64,000 nt of DNA from Streptomyces sp. NBC_00370 (GTDB taxonomy: Bacteria; Actinomycetota; Actinomycetes; Streptomycetales; Streptomycetaceae): positions 5,914,501 through 5,978,500 of the forward strand of contig NZ_CP107968.1 of the NCBI RefSeq assembly GCF_036084755.1, in the 5' to 3' direction. A program made the position numbers and the translations under genes. The notes beneath the pieces are model-generated. The model was not told the DNA's origin. It saw nothing but the letters and a program-made list of their open reading frames with translations, and did no database searches. Shown here one piece after another: positions 58,153-64,000 of the stretch (position 1 is its first letter; the number at the start of each line of letters is the position of its first letter).

Positions 58153-58302
58153 CTGTCCGGCCTCCTGCGGCTCGTCGGCCTCGCGGCTCGGTGCGCACGG
58201 CGTCCCGGCCGTGGCTCTCCTCGCGTGGTCCTTGCGACTGTTCTTCCCTTCTCGGGCCCCGCCCTCACGTTTCCGGCGCGGGGGGCTGATCGTTGGAAGT
58301 GC

Positions 58303-59514
58303 GTGAGACATGTACTGAAGCGCGCAGGGGCCGCCGCGGCCACCGTACTGGCCTGGGCAGGACTGATGGGCGGGCTGGCGGGGTGCTCCGGCGGCGGCTC
58401 GTTCCTGGCCGGAAAGTCCGGGGCACCCGGGGACTCGATCCAGGTCACGCCCGGGAACGGCACGAAGGGCGTCGGCCGGTCGGACCGGATCGCGGTCAAG
58501 GTGGCCGAGGGCCGTCTGGAGCGGGTCGAGGTACGCAGGGTCGAGGACGCGGTCCGGGAGCCGCTGGCGGGCCGGATCTCCGCCGACGGCCGCTCCTGGG
58601 CCCCGCTGAGCGGCGAGCGGGTCGCCCTGGCGGCCAAGTACGGCGTGGACGCGGTCGCGGTCGACGGGGACGGCAGGCGCTCGGCGCGGCACACGACCTT
58701 CACCACGGCGGTGCCCACCCACCGCTTCATCGGGTACTTCAAGCCGGAGAACCGTTCGACCGTCGGTACGGGCATGATCGTCTCGTTCGACTTCAACCGG
58801 CGGATCCGCGACCGGGCCGCCGTCGAGCGCGCCATCCGGATCACCTCCGTCCCGGCGGTGGAGGTCGTCGGTCACTGGTTCGGCGACCGGCGCCTCGACT
58901 TCCGGCCGCGCGCGTACTGGCGGCCGGGCACGAAGGTCACGGTCGACGTGCGGCTGCGGGACGTCCAGGCGGCGCCCGGGGTCGTCGGCATCCAGCGCAA
59001 GACCGTCGCCTTCACGGTCGGCCGCTCGCAGGTCTCGCTGGTCGACGCCGAGCGGCACACCATGGAGGTACGGCGCGACGGGGCGCTGCTGTCCACCCTG
59101 CCGATCACGGCGGGCGCCGCGAAGACGACCACGTACAACGGCAAGATGGTGGTCTCCGAGCTGTACGACGTCACGCGCATGGACGGCAGGACCGTCGGGT
59201 TCGGCGGGGAGTACGACATCAAGGACGTGCCGCACGCGCTGCGGCTGACCACGTCGGGGACGTTCCTGCACGGCAACTACTGGGCGTCCGAGGACACGTT
59301 CGGCTCCCTGAACACCAGTCACGGGTGCGTGGGGCTGCGGGACGTCAAGGGCGGCGGCGCCGACACCCCGGCGGGCTGGTTCTTCGACCGGACGCTGGTC
59401 GGCGACGTGGTGGAGGTCGTCAACTCCCGTGACAGCGTGGTCGCTCCGGACAACGGGCTCAGTGGCTGGAACCTGGACTGGCCGGCCTGGGTGGCGGGCT
59501 CGGCCCTGCGCTGA
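58303..59514 (+). CDS. Lipoprotein L,D-transpeptidase, copy 1
   Basis: 403-residue exported enzyme. The signal peptide ends in a lipobox (GGLAGC). Two Ig-like domains precede a YkuD catalytic domain with HGNYWASEDTFGS and SHGCVGLRD (His340, Cys342). It forms 3-3 cross-links in peptidoglycan or attaches proteins to it. GTG 58303 is the only plausible start and shares a 150-bp intergenic space with divergent glgX. A paralogue lies 219 nt downstream. Confidence 0.93.
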   Translation: MRHVLKRAGAAAATVLAWAGLMGGLAGCSGGGSFLAGKSGAPGDSIQVTPGNGTKGVGRSDRIAVKVAEGRLERVEVRRVEDAVREPLAGRISADGRSWAPLSGERVALAAKYGVDAVAVDGDGRRSARHTTFTTAVPTHRFIGYFKPENRSTVGTGMIVSFDFNRRIRDRAAVERAIRITSVPAVEVVGHWFGDRRLDFRPRAYWRPGTKVTVDVRLRDVQAAPGVVGIQRKTVAFTVGRSQVSLVDAERHTMEVRRDGALLSTLPITAGAAKTTTYNGKMVVSELYDVTRMDGRTVGFGGEYDIKDVPHALRLTTSGTFLHGNYWASEDTFGSLNTSHGCVGLRDVKGGGADTPAGWFFDRTLVGDVVEVVNSRDSVVAPDNGLSGWNLDWPAWVAGSALR

Positions 59515-59733
59515 GCCCGCGCCGTCCGGCCCGTACCCCGCGCTGCCCGTACCCCGCGCGGTCCGGCCCGTACACCGCCATGACCTGCACTGTCCGGCGC
59601 AGTTGGGACGGAACGGTGACATTAGCGAGAACTCCACGGGGCACTCGATGTGATTATCTATCGCCGGGCGCGTGGACCAGGCGCGCAGGAGTGCGGGCCG
59701 TGGCGGGGCCAGGCCGTGCGAGGGGAGACGACC

Positions 59734-60987
59734 ATGGTGAACCAGCTACCGATATCCAAGGCGCCGGTGCGGCGCAGAAGCCGAACGGGGCTGCTGGCGC
59801 TGTTGCTCGGCGCCCTGCTGATCATGGTCACCGCCTGCGGGGGCGGCGGCGGGGGCGGCGCGGCGAAGGGCGGCGGTGACAAGGCGGGCGACGCCAAGGA
59901 CGCGGCGCAGGCGGCCAACACGGCCTCGCAGGCGGTCGTGACGATCGCACCGGAGGACGGCGCGAAGTCGGTCGCCACCACCGGCGCGCTGAAGGTGTCG
60001 GCGGCCAAGGGCAAGCTGACGACCGTCACCGTCAAGGACGACAAGGGCGACCCGGTCGACGGGAAGCTCGCGGCGGACGGCAGCACGTGGCAGCCGCTCC
60101 AGCATCTGGCGGGCGCGACCAAGTACAAGGTGCACGCGTCGGCGAAGGACGCGGACGGGCGGGTGTCCGCCAAGGACATCACCTTCACCACGCTCGTCCC
60201 GCAGAACACCTTCATCGGCTACTACACCCCCGAGGACAAGGCGACGGTCGGCGTGGGTATGCCGGTCTCGCTCAACTTCACCCGGGGCATCACGGACCCG
60301 GAGGCGGTGGAGAAGGCCATCACCGTGACCGCCGACCCGGCGGTGCCGGTCGAGGGCCACTGGTTCGGCAACGACCGCCTCGACTTCCGGCCCGAGAAGT
60401 ACTGGGCGCCGGGGACCAAGGTCACGGTCAAGCTCAACCTTGACGGCGTCGAGGGGCGGCCGGGGGTCTACGGCAAGCAGGCCAAGTCGTTCAGCTTCAC
60501 GATCGGCCGCTCGCAGGTCTCCACGGTCGACGCGGGCAAGCACACCATGAAGGTCGTCAGGGACGGCAAGCAGATCAAGAAGATCCCGATCAGCGCGGGC
60601 GCGCCGGCGAACACCACGTACAACGGGCAGATGGTCATCAGCGAGAAGTACGCGGTGACCCGGATGAACGGTGACACGGTCGGGTTCGGCGGGGAGTACG
60701 ACATCCCCGACGTGCCGCACGCGATGCGCCTCTCGTCGTCGGGCACCTTCATCCACGGCAACTACTGGGCGGCGCCGGGCATCTTCGGCTCGACCAACAC
60801 CAGCCACGGCTGTGTCGGCCTGCGTGACGCACGCGGCGGCGGCGACAGCGGCACCCCGGCGGCCTGGTTCTACAACAGCTCGCTCATCGGTGACGTGGTC
60901 GTCGTGAAGAACTCCAAGGACAAGACGATCGCCCCGGACAACGGCCTGAACGGCTGGAACCTGTCCTGGGCGGACTGGACCAAGTAG
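59734..60987 (+). CDS. Lipoprotein L,D-transpeptidase, copy 2
   Basis: 417-residue paralogue of the previous gene in the same orientation. It has a lipobox (MVTACG), a Gly-rich then Lys/Ala/Asp-rich linker, the same Ig-like domains (GHWFGNDRLDFRPEKYWAPG versus GHWFGDRRLDFRPRAYWRPG) and a YkuD domain with SHGCVGLRD (Cys360). GAGGGGAG precedes ATG 59734. The pair results from tandem duplication; different linkers may place them at different depths in the cell wall. Confidence 0.93.
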   Translation: MVNQLPISKAPVRRRSRTGLLALLLGALLIMVTACGGGGGGGAAKGGGDKAGDAKDAAQAANTASQAVVTIAPEDGAKSVATTGALKVSAAKGKLTTVTVKDDKGDPVDGKLAADGSTWQPLQHLAGATKYKVHASAKDADGRVSAKDITFTTLVPQNTFIGYYTPEDKATVGVGMPVSLNFTRGITDPEAVEKAITVTADPAVPVEGHWFGNDRLDFRPEKYWAPGTKVTVKLNLDGVEGRPGVYGKQAKSFSFTIGRSQVSTVDAGKHTMKVVRDGKQIKKIPISAGAPANTTYNGQMVISEKYAVTRMNGDTVGFGGEYDIPDVPHAMRLSSSGTFIHGNYWAAPGIFGSTNTSHGCVGLRDARGGGDSGTPAAWFYNSSLIGDVVVVKNSKDKTIAPDNGLNGWNLSWADWTK

Positions 60988-61012
60988 GCACCCGCTCCAC
61001 CGGCTTCGTCAC

Positions 61013-61053
61013 CGGGGACCCGGCGCGCTGTGACCAAGCGCACCGGGTCCCCG
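61013..61053 (+). terminator. Terminator after second L,D-transpeptidase
   Basis: CGGGGACCCGG (61013-61023) pairs perfectly with CCGGGTCCCCG (61043-61053) around 19 bases, 25 nt after the stop. Confidence 0.75.
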
Positions 61054-61081
61054 CGCGTTAGCCGCCGTTAACCTGCCTCCC

Positions 61082-61879
61082 ATGGCATCTGCGAACACCG
61101 CTCACACCGCGGACACTGTGACCCTCGAAGTCGACGGCGGCGTCGGAACGATCCGGCTCGACCGCCCCCCGATGAACGCGCTGGACATCTCGATCCAGGA
61201 CCGGCTGCGCGAGCTCGCCGAAGAGGTGGGCCGGCGTGACGACGTGCGCTCCGTCGTCCTGTACGGCGGCGAGAAGGTCTTCGCCGCCGGCGCCGACATC
61301 AAGGAGATGCGGCAGATGGACCACGCGGCGATGATCGTCCGCTCCCGCTCCCTCCAGGAGTCGTTCACGGCCGTGGCCCGTATCCCCAAGCCCGTCGTCG
61401 CCGCCATTACCGGCTACGCGCTCGGCGGCGGCTGCGAGCTGACCCTGTGTGCCGACTTCCGGATCGCCGCCGACAACGCCAAGCTCGGTCAGCCCGAGAT
61501 CCTGCTGGGGCTGATTCCCGGCGCCGGTGGCACCCAGCGGCTCGCCAGGCTGGTCGGACCCTCCCGCGCCAAGGACCTGATCTTCACGGGCCGTCAGGTC
61601 GCGGCGGACGAGGCTCTGGCGATCGGTCTCGTCGACCGGGTGGTCCCGGCGGCCGAGGTCTACGAGCAGGCGCACGCCTGGGCGGCGAAGCTCGCCAAGG
61701 GGCCGGCGCTCGCGCTGCGCGCGGCGAAGGAGTCGGTCGACGCGGGTCTGGAGACCGACCTGGAGACCGGACTCGCCATCGAACGCAACTGGTTCGCAGG
61801 CCTGTTCGCCACCGAGGACCGGGAGCGCGGGATGCGCTCCTTCGTCGAGGACGGTCCGGGCAAGGCCAAGTTCCTCTGA
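61082..61879 (+). CDS. Enoyl-CoA hydratase
   Basis: 265-residue crotonase. The N-terminal oxyanion residue lies in FAAGADIKEM, the second in GYALGGGCELTLCADFRIA, and the catalytic glutamates are in GGCELTL and QPEILLGLIPGAGGTQRL, so both Glu are present, unlike the crotonase at 23752. It hydrates trans-2-enoyl-CoA in beta-oxidation. ATG 61082 lies 7 nt after TAACCT without a ribosome-binding site, suggesting a leaderless mRNA. Confidence 0.92.
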   Translation: MASANTAHTADTVTLEVDGGVGTIRLDRPPMNALDISIQDRLRELAEEVGRRDDVRSVVLYGGEKVFAAGADIKEMRQMDHAAMIVRSRSLQESFTAVARIPKPVVAAITGYALGGGCELTLCADFRIAADNAKLGQPEILLGLIPGAGGTQRLARLVGPSRAKDLIFTGRQVAADEALAIGLVDRVVPAAEVYEQAHAWAAKLAKGPALALRAAKESVDAGLETDLETGLAIERNWFAGLFATEDRERGMRSFVEDGPGKAKFL

Positions 61880-62043
61880 TCCAAAGCCTGTTGGACATGG
61901 CGGCGGGTTCCGTCAAGTGGCCTGACGGCTTAGCCCCACCTTAAGAGAACCTTAAGAAAAAACGCTTGATCGCGTGTCGCGACCGTTCGAACGCGCGGTG
62001 TCACCGCAGGTCAGTCAGGCTGTTCGGTAATGCGCACTGCCGT

Positions 62044-62057
62044 TGGCATATGCCAAA
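62044..62057. promoter_or_regulatory. Palindrome TTGGCATATGCCAA
   Basis: Perfect 14-bp palindrome, 87 bp upstream of the HATPase gene and 5 bp before a second long palindrome. The surrounding 250-bp region is AT-rich for this genome (two CCTTAAG repeats near 61932-61950). Probably a regulator site. Confidence 0.45.
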
Positions 62058-62062
62058 CACGC

Positions 62063-62089
62063 CCCCCGGAATGACTCATTCCGGGGGGT
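62063..62089. terminator. 27-bp palindrome CCCCCCGGAATGA-C-TCATTCCGGGGGG
   Basis: Perfect 13-bp arms around one base, followed by TTGATT. It could fold as an 11-bp stem with a 5-base loop and terminate transcription from the hydratase gene, or act as an operator together with the palindrome 5 bp upstream. Confidence 0.55.
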
Positions 62090-62130
62090 TGATTCCCCAG
62101 GAACGCCCCCGGAGCGCCCCCGCTGCGGCC

Positions 62131-62655
62131 ATGATGGTGGGCATGGCGGGCCTGGAGGATGTGGAGCAGCCGCAGCGAAGCGGCCATGCGTCCACGGTGC
62201 GGCGGACACCGGCCGTCGAGGACGAACAGGCGCTTCAGGCGCTGGAATTGTTCGGTAATCCGACGGACGCGGAAGTCCGGCTGCCGTCCCGCCCCGAGTC
62301 GGCGGCGGCCGCCCGGCGGATCACCCACGGTGTCGTACTGCGCCAGTGGGCGCTTTCGCCGCAGACCGCCGAGTACGCCGTCCTGCTCGTCTCCGAACTC
62401 GTCGGCAACGCCGTCCGGCACACCGGCGCCCGGGTCTTCGGGCTGCGGATGCTGCGGCGCCGCGGCTGGATCAGGATCGAGGTACGGGACCCGTCGCGCG
62501 GGCTGCCGTGTCTGATGCCGGTCCGCGAGATGGACACCAGCGGCCGGGGCCTGTTCCTGGTCAACCGGCTCGCCGACCGCTGGGGCGTGGACCTCTTACC
62601 CAGGGGCAAGACCACATGGTTCGAGATGCGCGTCGCCGACCGACAGCTGCCCTGA
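62131..62655 (+). CDS. HATPase_c anti-sigma-like protein with TTA codon
   Basis: 174-residue ATP-binding protein of the SpoIIAB/RsbW-like class: SPQTAEYAVLLVSELVGNAVRHTG is the N-box, IRIEVRDPSRGLP the G1-like box and GRGLFLVNRLADRWGVD the G2 box. In Streptomyces such single-domain kinases bind and inhibit sigma factors or phosphorylate anti-anti-sigma partners; no partner gene is adjacent. Leu at TTA 62596-62598 (VDLLPRG) may make translation dependent on bldA. Start uncertain among ATG 62131, 62134 and 62143; none has a good ribosome-binding site. Confidence 0.85.
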   Translation: MMVGMAGLEDVEQPQRSGHASTVRRTPAVEDEQALQALELFGNPTDAEVRLPSRPESAAAARRITHGVVLRQWALSPQTAEYAVLLVSELVGNAVRHTGARVFGLRMLRRRGWIRIEVRDPSRGLPCLMPVREMDTSGRGLFLVNRLADRWGVDLLPRGKTTWFEMRVADRQLP

Positions 62656-62733
62656 CGTACCGCCGCTCAGGAGGGCCGCGACGAGCCGATAATCTGAACC
62701 CGTCCATACGGCATGAACGAAGGGGCGGAATCA

Positions 62734-62949
62734 GTGGCGGACATCGACGACGTGCGCAAGGCGTTCGACCAGTTCGACGCGGACGGGGACGGCCTGATCA
62801 CGGCCGCCGAGTACAAGAGCCTCATGGCTCGGCTCGGCGACCACTACGTGACGGAGCCCGTGGCCCAGGCAGTCATCAACGCCCACGACGGCAACGGTGA
62901 CGGGCTGCTGAACTTCGACGAGTTCCTGGCCGCCCGCAGCAAGGGCTGA
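62734..62949 (+). CDS. Calmodulin-like EF-hand calcium-binding protein
   Basis: 71-residue protein with two canonical EF-hands: DADGDGLITAAE at residues 15-26 and DGNGDGLLNFDE at 52-63, each with acidic residues at positions 1, 3 (Asp or Asn), 5 and 12. It resembles CabC-type proteins of Streptomyces, which buffer or sense calcium in aerial growth. GTG 62734 has AGGGG 8 nt upstream and gives the usual MADID start; ATG 62713 is an alternative. It is 78 nt after the HATPase gene. Confidence 0.9.
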   Translation: MADIDDVRKAFDQFDADGDGLITAAEYKSLMARLGDHYVTEPVAQAVINAHDGNGDGLLNFDEFLAARSKG

Positions 62950-63064
62950 CACGCGACCGGCGCGCGGCGGCCCCCGGGTCCGGAGGGCCGCCCACCGGAT
63001 CCGCCGTACGGCATTCGCCGCAGCCGAGCTGGCGCGCGACAGCGGCGGCGGAGACGATCATCCG

Positions 63065-64000
63065 GTGATCTTCCCGGGACCCACCGCACGCGATGTCACC
63101 GAGGCAGGCCGCCGGCGGACCGGCGCGGGCCCCGGTGCCGGTCCCGCGAGCGCGCCGCCGCCCGCCACGCGACCGACCCCCCGTACCAAGGCCCTGCTCG
63201 CGGGCGGGGCCGTGCTCGCCGTGCTGATCGCCCTGCTCGGTGTCGGCGCCGCCACCCACGGCACCGGTGAGCTGCACATCCCCGCCGCGGGACCCACCGC
63301 CCTGCTGCGCGCCGCCGTCTTCGCCGCGCTGGCCCTGCACATCGGCGAGCTGGCCGGTCACCGGTTCGCGCGTACCGGTCCAGCGCCCCGCAGTTGGGCC
63401 GTGCCCGCCGCACTGACCGGAGCCGCCGCGGCGGCAGGTCAGATCCTGGTGCTCTCCGAGGTCAGCGACCTCGACATCGCCTCCGTCTACGGCACGGTCG
63501 ACGGCCGGCTGCTGCTCGTCATGGCCAACGGCTTCCTGCTCGCCGCCGGCTGCGCCGCGCTGAGGCGGCCGTTCCTCGCCGCGCTGCCGCTGGCCGTCGT
63601 CATCGGCGCCGAGGCCCTGCGCGCGCACCCCGAGGCGTACACCCCGCTGCTCGGCACGGCCCTCACCGTCGTCCATCTCACCGCCGCCTCCGTGTGGACC
63701 GGCGGCCTGTGCCACGTCCTGCGCACGATGTGGCTGCGCAGGGCCGACAGGACCGAGGCGCGCGCCGTCCTCGCCCGCTACGCCCGGGTCGCCGGCTGGC
63801 TGCTCGCCGCCCTCACCGCGACCGGCACCGTGTCGGCGCTGCGCCGCCTGCCGTTCGACGTGGTGCTCAGCTCGGCGTACGGCCGGGTCCTCATCGCCAA
63901 GCTCGCGCTCGTCGCCGTGGCGAGCGGCCTGGCCCTGCGCGCCAGAGGGCGGCTGCGGGGCGGCCGGGACGCGGGCGGGCCCGCCCGCGCCGAACTGGCC
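63065..64000 (+). CDS. CopD-domain membrane protein, 3' truncated
   Basis: Open frame from GTG 63065 to the window end without a stop, 312 codons visible. After a Pro/Arg-rich cytoplasmic N-terminus come at least seven transmembrane helices, including ALLAGGAVLAVLIALLGVGAATHG, VVHLTAASVWTGGLCHV and YGRVLIAKLALVAVASGLAL. The V-H-L-x-A-A-x-V-W-x-G-G-L motif and the Y-x-R-x-L-I-x-K-L motif are those of copper-resistance D (CopD) domains, which take part in copper transfer across the membrane. The start is supported by GGAG about 12 nt upstream. The C-terminus lies outside the window. Confidence 0.8.
   Translation, partial: MIFPGPTARDVTEAGRRRTGAGPGAGPASAPPPATRPTPRTKALLAGGAVLAVLIALLGVGAATHGTGELHIPAAGPTALLRAAVFAALALHIGELAGHRFARTGPAPRSWAVPAALTGAAAAAGQILVLSEVSDLDIASVYGTVDGRLLLVMANGFLLAAGCAALRRPFLAALPLAVVIGAEALRAHPEAYTPLLGTALTVVHLTAASVWTGGLCHVLRTMWLRRADRTEARAVLARYARVAGWLLAALTATGTVSALRRLPFDVVLSSAYGRVLIAKLALVAVASGLALRARGRLRGGRDAGGPARAELA

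Noticed and set aside
56065..58302. Plus-strand frame opposite glgX that runs into the first L,D-transpeptidase
   Set aside because: Only the part from 58303 has a signal peptide and domains; the rest is antisense to glgX catalytic sequence.
58153..58311. Earlier ATG start for glgX at 58311
   Set aside because: It would overlap the divergent lipoprotein start, lacks a ribosome-binding site and adds a Lys/Arg-rich non-conserved stretch.
1..64000. tRNA, rRNA, CRISPR array, riboswitch or intact transposase
   Set aside because: No T-loop-like GGTTCGA contexts with cloverleaf arms, no regularly spaced repeats with unique spacers, and no transposase or integrase motifs were recognised by eye.

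Overview
The window is a high-GC actinobacterial chromosome segment, almost certainly from a Streptomyces. GC is strongly biased to third codon positions, TTA codons are very rare, overlapping stop/start codons (ATGA) are frequent, and families typical of the genus are present (GlgE glucan pathway, isobutyryl-CoA mutase, SARP-type regulator debris, calmodulin-like EF-hand protein, NarL and CitB two-component systems). From memory, gene order resembles the S. coelicolor chromosome from the icmA region through pyk-ackA-pta-pfkA and the glgE operon to the EF-hand gene; this was not searched. No rRNA, tRNA, CRISPR array, intact insertion sequence or prophage was seen.

Layout. 1-5 kb: 5'-truncated MarR gene, DUF3817 membrane protein, IcmA under a near-perfect 24-bp palindrome, and a MarR-ABC exporter operon. 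5-10 kb: TetR, a thioredoxin-TPR protein, then an uncharacterised exported set (DUF6230, DUF6114, acidic secreted protein) behind a 597-bp leader with several inverted repeats. 10-16 kb: central carbon cluster, pyk, ackA and pta on the minus strand, pfkA on the plus strand. 16-21 kb: a large fold-back intergenic sequence, an HTH regulator, and a CitB/DcuSR-like two-component system divergent from a DctA-type transporter. 21-29 kb is the accessory stretch: DUF6415-like protein, Tat-exported CDP-diacylglycerol pyrophosphatase-like protein, TetR divergent from an oxocamphor-hydrolase-like crotonase with tandem operators, wreck of an NB-ARC/TPR regulator, small TTA-containing gene with a well-formed operator-promoter, AraC regulator, frameshifted aldo/keto reductase, and MerR-thioredoxin pair. 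29-43 kb: HelD/HelR-like RNA polymerase-associated ATPase, then the GlgE pathway (glgB, mak, treS, glgE) divergent from glgP. 43-48 kb: secreted alginate-lyase-like enzyme, stand-alone squalene/phytoene-synthase-like enzyme, secreted M4 metalloprotease, and a small hypothetical. 48-56 kb: heterodimeric ABC exporter and an ABC-2 exporter with a NarL-type two-component system. 56-64 kb: glgX, two tandem lipoprotein L,D-transpeptidases, enoyl-CoA hydratase, TTA-containing HATPase (anti-sigma-like) protein, EF-hand protein, and a 3'-truncated CopD-domain protein.

How the genes work together. TreS, Mak, GlgE and GlgB convert trehalose through maltose and maltose-1-phosphate to branched alpha-glucan; GlgP and GlgX mobilise it, so synthesis and breakdown lie within about 27 kb. 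Pfk, Pyk, Pta and AckA form a glycolysis/acetate-overflow cluster next to IcmA. Many genes have a -10-like hexamer 6-7 nt before the start codon and no Shine-Dalgarno, suggesting leaderless mRNAs. Coordinates of starts are my choices; alternatives are given in the entries.
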